From the NCBI GenBank assembly GCA_900314855.1, contig OMWZ01000002.1, forward strand, positions 60,591-124,590: a stretch of 64,000 nucleotides of DNA, read 5' to 3'. This DNA is from an uncultured Selenomonadales bacterium. GTDB lineage: Bacteria > Bacillota > Negativicutes > Acidaminococcales > Acidaminococcaceae. A program made the translations under genes and the position numbers. The notes under the pieces were generated by a model. That model searched no databases. It worked only from the letters and a program-made list of their open reading frames with translations, and was not told the DNA's origin. Positions 33,851 through 43,301 of this stretch are shown here, in pieces (position 1 is the stretch's first letter; each line of letters begins with the position of its first letter).

Positions 33851-34767
33851 GCGTCCCTACCTCCTTCCTTTTTCGTCGGGCCGCGCCCCGACAGGCCGTC
33901 CAGGAGCGCCAGGAGGGCGAAAAAGAGGACGGCCAGGATCAGGGGGCTGTAAATGGCGTAGCGACCGGTACCGCCCCAAATCAGGCCCACGTAGTCGCCG
34001 GTGGGAAACGGCAGCCGCGCGTTGAGAAGCAAGGTTTCCACCTGCGACACTAGGACAAAGGGAAAAAGTCCCAGCAGGAACAGGAACAGCGGCGCCAGGG
34101 CTTCGCCGAAACGGAAGGGAGCCAGGAGATCTAGGCCGAAGAATCCGTCGGCCTTCCCTGCGCCGGACCCACCGGTTCCCACGGCGCCGCCGACGGCCCG
34201 GCAGGCGTTGCGGTAGTACAGGCCGCAGGCGCCCAGACGCAAGCCGTACGTCAGGCCCAGGACGGCGAAAAAGACGGCCAGGACCGCCTTGGACCACGAC
34301 GCCGCTTCCGCCACAGGCAGGCTCAGCGCCCCCTGGGCCAGCTGCCACAGGGCGGCAAATCCCAGGGTCAGGGGCACGTCCGCCGCGCAGAGCAGGGCCA
34401 GACGATGTCCGCCCTTCGAAGTAGCGAGGACAAGACCGACAAGGGACAGGATCAGGTGCGCCAGAAACAGGGCCGCCGCGGAAAAACAGATAAAGGGCAA
34501 GGCGCCGTTCCGGTACTGCAGGAGGATACATCCCAGACCAGCCGCTGTCACGATGTACCCGGCTTCCTGCAAGGCCAGGGCCGCCCGAAATCGTTTGCCG
34601 TCAACCCGCAACGCCTGGCGCCACCCTTGCGTAGCCGCCAGCAAGCTCTCCGCGAGGCCCGCCGCTGTCAGGGCCAGGCCGCCGTACAGGGTAAAAGCCC
34701 ATCCGGTCAGGAAGAAAAGACAGGCGCCCACCAGCAAAAGGATGGGCGCCGCGAAAGCACGCTTCAT
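33847..34767 (-). CDS. Polytopic membrane protein, antiporter-like (HyfB-type) candidate
   Basis: A 306-residue very hydrophobic protein with about eight spans. ALALQEAGYIVTAAGLG may correspond to the HSSxEHxG region of HyfB/NuoL-type antiporter subunits, but the protein is less than half their usual length (about 470-670), so it would be truncated or a distinct family. It ends with a charged tail GRGPTKKEGGRDA. It overlaps the amidohydrolase stop by 4 nt and the next gene by 4 nt, so the operon is tightly coupled. Confidence 0.4.
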   Translation of the reverse strand: MKRAFAAPILLLVGACLFFLTGWAFTLYGGLALTAAGLAESLLAATQGWRQALRVDGKRFRAALALQEAGYIVTAAGLGCILLQYRNGALPFICFSAAALFLAHLILSLVGLVLATSKGGHRLALLCAADVPLTLGFAALWQLAQGALSLPVAEAASWSKAVLAVFFAVLGLTYGLRLGACGLYYRNACRAVGGAVGTGGSGAGKADGFFGLDLLAPFRFGEALAPLFLFLLGLFPFVLVSQVETLLLNARLPFPTGDYVGLIWGGTGRYAIYSPLILAVLFFALLALLDGLSGRGPTKKEGGRDA

Positions 34768-35651
34768 GACAATAACGCTCCTATACGCCCGTACACGTGC
34801 AGGGCATTTTCATAATAAAATCGCTCCCAGTATTTCTCCGGCACAATCTTGCCCAAGTTGCGGATGTTATCCGCAATATGGATCAAGGGCCAGTCACTGC
34901 CGTACAGGATCCGGTCCCAAATGCCCTGATACGTGAGCCACATGCGGATGTATTGCTGGAAAGCCGCCAGCGACTCTTCCCGGGCCGGCGTAAGCCGGTA
35001 CTCCCAAAGGCCGGAAAAGTCGATGTAGACGTTCCGGTTCTTGGCCGCTACTTCGATGGCATCGGGAATCCAGGGATTGCCGACATGGCAGATCACGAAT
35101 TTGACATCACGATGACTGCCTGCCGCCTCGTCCACCGTCAGCGGGTGGGCGTAGCGCAGGCGGCCGTGGTGGTTCGCCGTCTCGCCGGAATGCATGGCCA
35201 CGGGAACATCGTAGGCCTTGGCCAGCTCGAACAACGGCTCGTGCCGTTCGTCGTACAGGTAGACGTTCTGGTACCCCATGTAGAACTTGATGCCCAGGCA
35301 GTGCGGGTCGCGCTGCAGATACCACTCGAATTCCTGTGCCGTCTTTTCGGCGTTTTCTTTCGTAATGGCTTCACTCTGGACGCCGAGACAGTAGCCTACG
35401 TTAGGCGCCTGGTTGTAAGGTTCGCAGGAAAAGGGGTTCCCCGCGGAGCCCAAGTCGATCAGGCGGGGCGTGACGCCGCCGAAGCGGGACGGCGAAACGT
35501 AGCTGTTTCCCATAGCGACGGAAAAGACCACGTGGTTCTCCTCGCAGGTACGCTGCCAGAATTCCCTCGTGTTCTCCCCGCCGGAAAGCTTCGCCAGTTC
35601 GTCGAACCCTTCGGACTTGAAATAATGCATATGCGCGTCGATGATTTTCAT
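34764..35651 (-). CDS. Amidohydrolase family 2 (TIM-barrel metal-dependent hydrolase)
   Basis: A 295-residue TIM-barrel hydrolase or decarboxylase. DAHMHYF supplies the HxH metal ligands, VAMHSGET and FVICHVGNPW give further His, and LYGSDWPL gives the conserved Asp. Members of this family act on amides, aromatic acids or lactones, so the substrate cannot be named. It is the first gene of the operon with three complex I-like membrane proteins. The ATG at 35651 is chosen by homology; the Shine-Dalgarno is weak. Confidence 0.85.
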   Translation of the reverse strand: MKIIDAHMHYFKSEGFDELAKLSGGENTREFWQRTCEENHVVFSVAMGNSYVSPSRFGGVTPRLIDLGSAGNPFSCEPYNQAPNVGYCLGVQSEAITKENAEKTAQEFEWYLQRDPHCLGIKFYMGYQNVYLYDERHEPLFELAKAYDVPVAMHSGETANHHGRLRYAHPLTVDEAAGSHRDVKFVICHVGNPWIPDAIEVAAKNRNVYIDFSGLWEYRLTPAREESLAAFQQYIRMWLTYQGIWDRILYGSDWPLIHIADNIRNLGKIVPEKYWERFYYENALHVYGRIGALLS

Positions 35652-35724
35652 AATATGTTCTTTCCGTATTTCTGGTTTCCCCGTGCCCGGGACTTTCCCG
35701 GACAGGGACAGGCAGGACCGGTGC

Positions 35725-38160
35725 TTACCGGCGCAGTTCCGCCTGATAGGCAGCCTGGACGTTCGTAACGACCGTCTTCATCACCGGGTCTATTTCCGCG
35801 TCCGTCAAGGTGCGGTCGTCGGCGCGGAAGGTCAAATTGAAGGCGACGGACTTGTTGCCTTCGCCGATCTGCTTGCCCGTATACACGTCAAAGACGCGGA
35901 CGTCCCGCAGGAGGGCGCCGGCATTGGCGCGGATCACCTGTTCCAGCTCTTCCACGGAAACGGCGGCCGGGACGACGACGGCGAGGTCGCGGCTCGTGCC
36001 CGGGAATTTAGCCAGTTTCGCGTATTGCGGAACCACGGCGGCCGCTTCCATCAGGGGCTGGAGTTCCAGTTCCAGCACATAGGTTTCTTCTCCCACATCC
36101 CAACGGGCCGCTGCCTTAGGATGGAGGCAGCCGAAAGTACCGATGACGCGCCCGTGCCAACGGACGGCGCAACTCTTGCCCGGATGCAGGTACGGTTCCT
36201 TGCCGGGGACGAGCTGATAGTCCGTCAAGTGCATTTTTTCGAAGAGTCCTTCGACGATGCCCTTCATGTCATAAAAATCCACGGAATCCTTGCCGGCGGT
36301 CCAGGTCAGGTCGTGACGACGGCCCGCCAGGACCGCGCCGACCATCTGCCGCTCTTCCGGATGCTCCGTCAGGGGCAAGGCCTTGGGCAGATACACGCGG
36401 CCCGTTTCAAAAATCCGGACGCTTTCCGCCTGCCGGGCCAGGTTATACGCCGCCGTGCCCAAAAGACCCGGCAGGATCGTCGTCCGCATCGCGCTGAATT
36501 CGTCACTGATGGGGTTTAGCAGGCGGATGGTCCGGCGCCGGTTGTCTTCTGCCGGCAGCAGCAGTTTGTCCGCGAAGGACGGATGGATAAACGTATAGTT
36601 CTGCACCTCGTCCAGACCGGCCGCGGCCAGGAAATCCTGCACCTCGTCTTTCGTCGTTTCCATCGGATCTTCCTTGCCCTGCCGCATGGCCAGCAGCGGA
36701 TGGTGGGATTCGATTTTGTCATACGAGTGCATGCGGGCGATTTCTTCCGAAATATCGGCATCACACGTCACGTCACTGCGCCAGGACGGCACGGTGACCT
36801 TCAGGTTCCCATCGGCCAGCGTTTCCACGCCGAATTCCAGACTCCGCAGGATGTCGATCATTTCCGCGACGGCAATTTCCACGCCGATCCGCGTATTCAT
36901 AGCCTGCGGCGAAATCGTCAGGACCGTCGGTTCAAAGGGAACGGGATAGGATTCGCAGATGCCCCGGACGCTCCGGCAGGCACCCATTTCTTCCAGCAGG
37001 TGGACCGCCCGGTCGAGGGCATAGCTCGTGTGGGCCGTGTCGACGCCCCGTTCAAAACGCAGGGACGCTTCGCTCCGCAGGCCCAACGTCTTCGACGTAC
37101 GACGGATAGACGGCCCGTGGAAGGTTGCCGCTTCGAGGATGACCGTCCGGGTCTTGTCCGTCACTTCCGTCTGCAGGCCGCCCATAACGCCGCCCAGGCC
37201 GACAGCCTTTTCCGTGTCGGCAATGACGATCATGTCCGGCGTCAGGTCGCGGACCTGCCCATCCAGGGTTGTCAGTTTTTCCCCCGCGCGGGCCCGGCGG
37301 ACAAGCAGCGTATGGTCCTTCAGGGTATCGTAATCGTAGGCGTGCATGGGCTGTCCCAGCTCCATCATGACATAGTTCGTCACGTCGACGACGTTGCTGA
37401 TAGGACGGATTCCGACCGCGCGCAGTTCGTTCTGCATCCAGGCCGGCGACGGCATAATCCGGATGTCCGTGATGATGCGGTTCGCGAAACGGCTGCACAG
37501 TTCCGGCACCTGGATTTCATTCTTCATCATGTCCGCAATGTCGCGGCCGTCGTTTTCCTTCACGGACATGTCGGGCAGGGACATCGTTTTCCCCAGGACG
37601 GCGGCAGTCTCCCGGGCGATGCCGGTCATGCAGAAGCAGTCCTGCTTGTTGGCCGTCAAATCGATATCGAGAACCGTGTCATTAAGGCCCAGGACATCGC
37701 GGATATCTTTCCCTACGGGCGTATCCGGCGGCAGGATGAGAATGCCCTCCCGCTGTTCCGGCAGGAGCAGTTTGGCGTCGATGCCCAGTTCGTTAGCGCT
37801 GCAAAGCATGCCGTACGACGCGAGTCCCGCCATCTTGACCGGTTCCAGTTTCATGCCGTTCGGCAAGGTCGCGCCGACCGTCGCCACGGGCACCATGTCG
37901 TGCAGTTTGACGTTCTGGGCGCCCGTCTGGATCTGGACAAGTTCCCCTGTCCCCTCATCAAGCTGGCAAACCCAAAGATGATCCGATTTCGGATTCCGTT
38001 CGATGGCCATGACTTTGCCCGTCACGACGCCGGAAATGCCCTCGCCCTGATGCTTGATTCCTTCCACTTCGAGGCCGACGCGGGTCAGTTTGTCCGCCAG
38101 TTCTTCCGGAGTGATATCGAACGGGACGTATTTTTTCAACCATTCAATCGAAGCTAACAT
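35725..38160 (-). CDS. pheT: Phenylalanyl-tRNA synthetase beta subunit
   Basis: An 811-residue beta chain of the alpha2-beta2 enzyme that charges tRNA-Phe. Order of domains: the N-terminal EMAP-like tRNA-binding fold (VVTGKVMAIERNPKSDHLW, about residues 45-65), the B3/B4 editing domain, B5, the catalytic-like core and the C-terminal ferredoxin anticodon-binding domain (FDVYTGKQIGEGNKSVAF). AAGGGGGG precedes the ATG. It follows pheS by 15 nt and shares its T-box leader. Confidence 0.97.
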   Translation of the reverse strand: MLASIEWLKKYVPFDITPEELADKLTRVGLEVEGIKHQGEGISGVVTGKVMAIERNPKSDHLWVCQLDEGTGELVQIQTGAQNVKLHDMVPVATVGATLPNGMKLEPVKMAGLASYGMLCSANELGIDAKLLLPEQREGILILPPDTPVGKDIRDVLGLNDTVLDIDLTANKQDCFCMTGIARETAAVLGKTMSLPDMSVKENDGRDIADMMKNEIQVPELCSRFANRIITDIRIMPSPAWMQNELRAVGIRPISNVVDVTNYVMMELGQPMHAYDYDTLKDHTLLVRRARAGEKLTTLDGQVRDLTPDMIVIADTEKAVGLGGVMGGLQTEVTDKTRTVILEAATFHGPSIRRTSKTLGLRSEASLRFERGVDTAHTSYALDRAVHLLEEMGACRSVRGICESYPVPFEPTVLTISPQAMNTRIGVEIAVAEMIDILRSLEFGVETLADGNLKVTVPSWRSDVTCDADISEEIARMHSYDKIESHHPLLAMRQGKEDPMETTKDEVQDFLAAAGLDEVQNYTFIHPSFADKLLLPAEDNRRRTIRLLNPISDEFSAMRTTILPGLLGTAAYNLARQAESVRIFETGRVYLPKALPLTEHPEERQMVGAVLAGRRHDLTWTAGKDSVDFYDMKGIVEGLFEKMHLTDYQLVPGKEPYLHPGKSCAVRWHGRVIGTFGCLHPKAAARWDVGEETYVLELELQPLMEAAAVVPQYAKLAKFPGTSRDLAVVVPAAVSVEELEQVIRANAGALLRDVRVFDVYTGKQIGEGNKSVAFNLTFRADDRTLTDAEIDPVMKTVVTNVQAAYQAELRR

Positions 38161-38175
38161 TTGTCCAATCCCCCC

Positions 38176-39207
38176 TTATCTGAACTGCCGGATGAAGCGC
38201 AAGTCATTTTCAAAGAACAGGCGCAGGTCATCAATGCCATATTTCAGCATGGCGATGCGTTCCACGCCCATGCCGAAAGCGTAGCCATTCATGAGGGAAG
38301 GATCGTAGCCGCTCATGCGAAGGACGTTGGGATGCACTTCGCCGGCCCCAAGGATCTCGAGCCACCCCGAATGTTTGCAGACGTTGCAGCCTTTGCCGCC
38401 GCAGATGACACAGGAAATATCCACCTCGCAGGACGGCTCCGTGAAGGGGAAATAGCTCGGACGCAGACGAATCTTGACGTCATCGCCGAACATTTCGCGG
38501 CAGAACAGTTCCAGCGTGCCCTTCAGGTCGGCCAGGCTGATGTTGCGATCCACGACGAGGCCCTCGACCTGATGGAACATGGGAGAATGGGTCGCGTCGT
38601 AGTCATTGCGGTACACGGCGCCGGGCGAAATCATACGGATCGGCGTGTTCGGCTCGTGGGCCTGCATGGTACGGGCCTGGACCCCGCTTGTCTGCGTGCG
38701 GAGCAGGTAGTTTTCCGTAATGTAGAACGTGTCCTGCATATCCCGGGCCGGATGGTCCTTGGGCAGGTTCAGGGCTTCAAAGTTATAGTAATCGTTGTCG
38801 ATTTCCGGGCCTTCGACGACGTCAAAGCCCATGTGCATGAAAATCCGTTTGATTTCCCGGGCCGTCAGGGTCAGGGGATGGAGATGACCGATTCCCGGTT
38901 TGCGGCCCGGCAGGGTGATGTCCACCTTCTCATGGTCCAATTTTGCTTTCAGGGCCTCTTCCCGCAGGATTTCCGCCCGGTCTTTCAGGGTCTGTTCCAA
39001 GACCTGTTTGACCTGATTGACCATTTCGCCGATTTTCGGCCGTTCCTCTGCCGGGATTTTTCCCATCCCCCGCAGGATTTCCGTCATCGGCCCTTTCCGG
39101 CCCAAATACTTGACCTTCAGTTCCTGCAGCTGCTGGGGATCCACAGCTGCTTCCAGGTCCTGCAGCGCCTTGTCGCGCAGTTCCAGCAGCATGTCCTTCA
39201 TACCCAT
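38176..39207 (-). CDS. pheS: Phenylalanyl-tRNA synthetase alpha subunit
   Basis: A 343-residue class II catalytic subunit. An N-terminal coiled coil (residues about 5-85) is followed by motif 2 ([25 protein letters not shown] region) and motif 3 ([17 protein letters not shown]). The cysteine-rich insertion [17 protein letters not shown] is usual in bacterial PheS. The ATG at 39207 lies 7 nt after AGGAGG; the longer frame runs into the T-box terminator. Expression is controlled by the Phe T-box. Confidence 0.97.
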   Translation of the reverse strand: MGMKDMLLELRDKALQDLEAAVDPQQLQELKVKYLGRKGPMTEILRGMGKIPAEERPKIGEMVNQVKQVLEQTLKDRAEILREEALKAKLDHEKVDITLPGRKPGIGHLHPLTLTAREIKRIFMHMGFDVVEGPEIDNDYYNFEALNLPKDHPARDMQDTFYITENYLLRTQTSGVQARTMQAHEPNTPIRMISPGAVYRNDYDATHSPMFHQVEGLVVDRNISLADLKGTLELFCREMFGDDVKIRLRPSYFPFTEPSCEVDISCVICGGKGCNVCKHSGWLEILGAGEVHPNVLRMSGYDPSLMNGYAFGMGVERIAMLKYGIDDLRLFFENDLRFIRQFR

Positions 39208-39220
39208 GACATTACCTCCT

Positions 39221-39472
39221 AGAAATAAAAAACTTTCGCCCCTGTGCAAGGGGCGAAAGTTGGATTCCGCGGTACCACCCTAATTTGTTCTCTTGTGCCT
39301 TAACGCGGCGTCACGTCCGGCCTACTGCGGGTTCAGCCGAAATGCTCCCGGGTGAACTTCACGGCTGCCGCGCTGCCTGCTTCCACCTGACGCAGGCTCT
39401 CTGTAAGCGTTTTCCCCGCTACTCTCCCGTTCTCCGCACTGTTGTCGTTGTTTCAGGGACGTATTCGATTAA
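39221..39472 (-). promoter_or_regulatory. Phe-specific T-box leader with terminator
   Basis: On the minus strand the stem I region (AGAGAGCC...) is followed by a specifier loop GTGAAG-UUC-ACC; UUC (39354-39356) is a Phe codon. The T-box GGGTGGTACCGCG is at 39268-39280 (read in reverse). The terminator pairs AACTTTCGCCCC (39231-39242) with GGGGCGAAAGTT (39250-39261), followed by TTTTTTATTT. The gene downstream is pheS, in agreement. Confidence 0.92.
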
Positions 39473-39479
39473 CTTTGAC

Positions 39480-39508
39480 ATTATATCACTCTTTGTCCGA
39501 AACAGCAA
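39480..39508 (-). promoter_or_regulatory. Promoter of pheST
   Basis: On the minus strand TTGCTG (39503-39508) and TATAAT (39480-39485) are 17 bp apart, upstream of the T-box leader. Confidence 0.65.
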
Positions 39509-39509
39509 G

Positions 39510-39533
39510 AAGGCCAGCCTTTTGGCCGGCCTT
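39510..39533 (-). terminator. Hairpin after lpd
   Basis: AAGGCCAGCC (39510-39519) and GGCCGGCCTT (39524-39533) form a stem with a TTTT loop. The tail on the minus strand is only TCTTGC, so termination may be weak. It separates the glycine cleavage operon from the pheST promoter. Confidence 0.45.
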
Positions 39534-39564
39534 CCCGAAGCTTTGGGGAATCCGATTTCATAAT

Positions 39565-40872
39565 TTATTCCGTTTTGTATGACTCGAACAGCTCGTTCAG
39601 CGCTTCCACATACGTCGGATGAGGACGGATGACCTTGCCCATATCCGCCAGGGTGAGGCCGTTGGCAACGGCCACCGTGAATTCGTCGATCATGTCCGAG
39701 GCCCGGTCACACAGAATCTGCGCGCCCAGGACCTTCCCGGAATCCGCGTCGGCAACCACCTTGACGAACCCCCGGCCCGAGCCGGACATGAGGGTTCGGG
39801 GATTGGTGTTCAGGGCGGCCTTCTTCACGACCAACCGGACGCCAGCCTTGCGGGCTGCGTCGGCATCCAGGCCGACGACGGCCACTTCGGGATCCGTAAA
39901 GACACAGGCCGGTACCAGGGACAGGTCTGTTACCGGCGAGAGACCGCAGATGGCGCGGACACATTCCGTTCCTTCCGCCATCGCCTTATGGGCGAGCTGG
40001 ATCCCGGCGGCGCAGTCGCCGACGGCATACAGGCCGGGCACGCTGGTCCGGCACGCCGCGTCGGTCACGGCAGCGCCCCGCTCCGTCTTCAGCGCAAAAC
40101 CCAGTTCCGGCAGCACGGCGCGCCGGCCTGTGGCAATCAGGACGAGGTCGCCGCGACACACCGCTTCCTTCCCGTTTTCCGTATAGGTGACGACGGCCTT
40201 GCCGCCCTCTTCCGCGATCTTCCGCACGGCCGCGCCGGCATGGCAGGCCACCCCGCGGCGCCGCAGGTTCAGGCCCACGCCCTGGGACAGTTCGCGATCC
40301 ATGTTCGCCAGGATCCGGGGCAGGGCCTCGAGTATGGTCACCTTGCGGCCGGCCCGGACACAGGCCGTAGCGAATTCCAGGCCGATGGCACCGCCACCGA
40401 TGATAATGACTTCCGCCGGCAAGGTAGCAAACCCGGCGAGGAATTGGTCCGAATCGACAGCCACGGCCAGCTCTGCCCCTTCGATGGGGGGAATGGATGG
40501 CCGGGAGCCCGTCGCCAGGATGATGTGGTCCGCCGTGAAGCGCGTGCCATCGGAGCAGACGACCGTACCCGGTTCCGGCACGGACGCGCGGGCGCGCACC
40601 AGGGTGGCCTGGGACTGCCGCAGCATACTTTCGGCCCCCGTGCGGAGCATGGTAACGATCTGGTCCGCCTTGTCCCGGGCCGCCGCCGTATCCAATCCCG
40701 CGCCAAGACCGCGTAGCAGGGCCTTCGTGGGAATACAGCCGCGGTTGAGGCACGTGCCGCCAATCTGGGCGTCCTCCACCAGGACGACGGACTGTCCGTG
40801 GCGCAAGGCCTCCTTCACGGCGTTCATGCCGCCGGGGCCGCCACCGAGGACAGCGATCTGATAATGTTCCAT
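39565..40872 (-). CDS. lpd: Dihydrolipoyl dehydrogenase (L protein)
   Basis: A 435-residue FAD disulfide oxidoreductase. The FAD motif is IAVLGGGPGGMNAV, the redox-active pair is in GGTCLNRGCIPTKALL, the NAD motif is IIIGGGAIGLEFA and the C-terminal base pair HPTYVEALNE carries the catalytic His and Glu. It reoxidises the lipoyl arm of GcvH. It is somewhat short (family about 460-475) with compact surface loops but keeps all key residues. Last gene of the gcv operon, 21 nt after lplA. Confidence 0.95.
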   Translation of the reverse strand: MEHYQIAVLGGGPGGMNAVKEALRHGQSVVLVEDAQIGGTCLNRGCIPTKALLRGLGAGLDTAAARDKADQIVTMLRTGAESMLRQSQATLVRARASVPEPGTVVCSDGTRFTADHIILATGSRPSIPPIEGAELAVAVDSDQFLAGFATLPAEVIIIGGGAIGLEFATACVRAGRKVTILEALPRILANMDRELSQGVGLNLRRRGVACHAGAAVRKIAEEGGKAVVTYTENGKEAVCRGDLVLIATGRRAVLPELGFALKTERGAAVTDAACRTSVPGLYAVGDCAAGIQLAHKAMAEGTECVRAICGLSPVTDLSLVPACVFTDPEVAVVGLDADAARKAGVRLVVKKAALNTNPRTLMSGSGRGFVKVVADADSGKVLGAQILCDRASDMIDEFTVAVANGLTLADMGKVIRPHPTYVEALNELFESYKTE

Positions 40873-40893
40873 AAATGGTCTCTCCTTTCCCGG

Positions 40894-41862
40894 TCAGTCC
40901 CGCACGCGGGCCAGACCGGTTATGTCTTTGGCGAAATCTTCTCCGCCTGCTTTCCTGGCAGCTTTCACCATCCGTTCCGGCAGGCAGGGTTCCCCCTTCA
41001 GGGCCGCCGCAAAAACGTCGGGCAAGCGGCTATCCAACATGTCTGTTACAACGCGGGCTTCGCGAATAAGGCCCTGCCGTACCACCAGGCGCAGTTCAAA
41101 GTTTCCCCAGGGGAAGGACCTTTTCCAGATCTGCGTCGCCGGAATCCGGCGGCCGTAAATCCAGTCGTCGGACCGGAGCAGGGCCGCATAGGCCTCCACC
41201 CGTTCCCGGTCCGGAAACCGGCCCGTTTCCGCCGGTCCGTACTCCTCCTCAAAGGCCTCCTGCAGGGCGGCGCTCAACCGCGGTATGGTGACGCCCGGCA
41301 TCAGGTCGGCCAGATTGACGACACGGGCCCGCACGGAAGAAACGGCATGCTTCTTCAGTTTTTCCGGGGAAACCGTCAGATATTCCCCCAGGCGGGACAG
41401 ATCGCAATGGACGAGGAGCGTGCCATGCTGGCAATGGCCGCCGGGGACCTGATAGTAGGCATTGCCTGAAAATTTGCAGCCCGCCGCTTCCAGATCATTG
41501 CGTCCCGTGCGGACGGCGTCGATGCCGACTTTGCGACAGGCCCGCAGCACCACGTCGGTCTGGCGGTCCACGTCGTAGTCCGCGTCATGACAGCAGAACG
41601 AGAAGTTCACATTGCCCAAGTCGTGCCACACGGCACCGCCGCCGGAAAAGCGGCGCATAAGGAAGATGCCCTTCTCCCGCATGCGGTCCACCCTGCATTC
41701 GGCGCGGCAGTCCTGGTGGAGGCCGATAACGACCGTATCCGTGTTGCTCCACAGGAAGAGGACAGGCGCGCCAGGCCGCGCCTGTTCCGTCAGAACCCGT
41801 TCCGTCGCCAGGTTCCCATAGGGGTTATGGGTTACGCTCTCCAAAAAGAGGGGACGGGTCAT
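40894..41862 (-). CDS. lplA: Lipoate-protein ligase
   Basis: A 322-residue lipoate ligase. The RRFSGGGAVWHDLGNVNFSF segment (RRxSGGGAVYHD motif) binds lipoyl-AMP, and GNAYYQVPGGHCQHGTLLV with the conserved Lys region KFSG follows. The C-terminal accessory domain is present (residues about 225-320). It attaches scavenged lipoate to GcvH, whose gene lies in the same operon. The start overlaps gcvPB by 4 nt. Confidence 0.94.
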   Translation of the reverse strand: MTRPLFLESVTHNPYGNLATERVLTEQARPGAPVLFLWSNTDTVVIGLHQDCRAECRVDRMREKGIFLMRRFSGGGAVWHDLGNVNFSFCCHDADYDVDRQTDVVLRACRKVGIDAVRTGRNDLEAAGCKFSGNAYYQVPGGHCQHGTLLVHCDLSRLGEYLTVSPEKLKKHAVSSVRARVVNLADLMPGVTIPRLSAALQEAFEEEYGPAETGRFPDRERVEAYAALLRSDDWIYGRRIPATQIWKRSFPWGNFELRLVVRQGLIREARVVTDMLDSRLPDVFAAALKGEPCLPERMVKAARKAGGEDFAKDITGLARVRD

Positions 41863-43301
41863 GATTCCCCTCCGCCGAAATCATATTTCAGAACCAGATG
41901 GCGGGCCGCCAACACCTCGTCCGGACGCCCGATAGGCGACGTATACGGCGCGCCGCGCAGCCCGGTCCCGTCCTTTTCTGCCGCGTCATACAGCCGGCAG
42001 AGGGCGTCAATACAGTTATCCAGCGTCTCCCGGCTCTCCGTTTCCGTCGGTTCTATCATGAGCGCTTCGTGCACGATAAGCGGAAAATACATGGTCGGCG
42101 GATGGATGCCGAAATCGATGAGCCCCTTAGCGATATCCATGGCGGTGACGCCCAGCGCGTGCTTTTCATGTTCCAGGGTCATAACGAATTCATGCATGCA
42201 CGTGTGGTCATAAGCCATCCGATAGCGCTTCGCCAGTTTGACGCGCATATAGTTGGCATTAAGGACGGCATTTTCCGAGGCTTCGGGAATCCCTTCCTTC
42301 CCCAGTTCGAGAAGATAGGCGTAAGCCCGTACCAGGACGAGGAAGTTGCCCCAGAAGGATCGCACAGCACCCATGGAACGGGACGGCACCGCAAAACGCG
42401 CGCCCTCCGGGCCGGCTTCCACCACGGGACCGGGCAGGAACTGCCGCAGAAACTCCTTGCAGCCGACCGGGCCGGAACCAGGACCACCGCCGCCGTGCGG
42501 CGTGGAAAAGGTCTTGTGCAGGTTCAAGTGCATGCAGTCGAACCCCATGTCGCCGGGTCGCACAATGCCCGCGATGGCGTTCAGGTTGGCGCCGTCGTAG
42601 TAGCACAGCCCGCCTGCCTCATGGACAATCTTCGTAATTTCCAGGATATTACGGTCGAAAATCCCCACCGTGTTCGGGTTCGTGAGCATAAGGCCCGCCG
42701 TATCGGGGCCGCAGACCGCTCGCAGGGCCTCCAGGTCGATGCAGCCATTGGCGTCGGATTTGATGTTGATCACATCGTAGCCCGCCATGTGGGCCGAAGC
42801 CGGGTTGGTCCCGTGCGCCGAATCGGGCACGATGATCTTCGTCCGCGCCGTATCTCCCCGCGATGCGTGCCAGGCCTTGATCAGGAGCAGGCCCGTGAAT
42901 TCGCCGTGGGCACCGGCCGAAGGCTGGAGGGTCATGGCGTCCATGCCGGTAATGGCGCAGAGGCGCCCCTGCAGGGACAGCATAAGTTCCAGCGCACCCG
43001 GCACCGTCGCCTCGGGCTGCAGGGGATGCAGCTGGGTGAAGCCTGGCAGGGCTGCCGCTTCGTCGTTGATTTTAGGGTTGTATTTCATAGTGCAGGAGCC
43101 CAGCGGATAAAATCCGTCATTGACCCCTGTCGTCTGTTTGGCCAGTTCCGTATAATGCCGACTGATGCCGGTTTCCGACATTTCCGGCAGGCGCGGCGGG
43201 GCTTTCCTGAGGTCCGCCTGGAGCGTATAGGCGGGGACATCACAGGGCGGCAGCAGCGTCAGTTTCCGTCCCGGATGGGATAATTCAAAAATCAGCTTCA
43301 T
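41859..43301 (-). CDS. gcvPB: Glycine dehydrogenase (decarboxylating) subunit 2
   Basis: A 480-residue PLP subunit of the split P-protein. The PLP lysine lies in HLNLHKTFSTPHGGGGPG. Other markers are QPSAGAHGEFTGLL and DSAHGTNPASA. It decarboxylates glycine together with GcvPA and loads the aminomethyl group on GcvH. The start at 43301 overlaps the gcvPA stop by one base and follows GGGAGG. The two-gene form of GcvP is usual in Firmicutes. Confidence 0.97.
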   Translation of the reverse strand: MKLIFELSHPGRKLTLLPPCDVPAYTLQADLRKAPPRLPEMSETGISRHYTELAKQTTGVNDGFYPLGSCTMKYNPKINDEAAALPGFTQLHPLQPEATVPGALELMLSLQGRLCAITGMDAMTLQPSAGAHGEFTGLLLIKAWHASRGDTARTKIIVPDSAHGTNPASAHMAGYDVINIKSDANGCIDLEALRAVCGPDTAGLMLTNPNTVGIFDRNILEITKIVHEAGGLCYYDGANLNAIAGIVRPGDMGFDCMHLNLHKTFSTPHGGGGPGSGPVGCKEFLRQFLPGPVVEAGPEGARFAVPSRSMGAVRSFWGNFLVLVRAYAYLLELGKEGIPEASENAVLNANYMRVKLAKRYRMAYDHTCMHEFVMTLEHEKHALGVTAMDIAKGLIDFGIHPPTMYFPLIVHEALMIEPTETESRETLDNCIDALCRLYDAAEKDGTGLRGAPYTSPIGRPDEVLAARHLVLKYDFGGGES

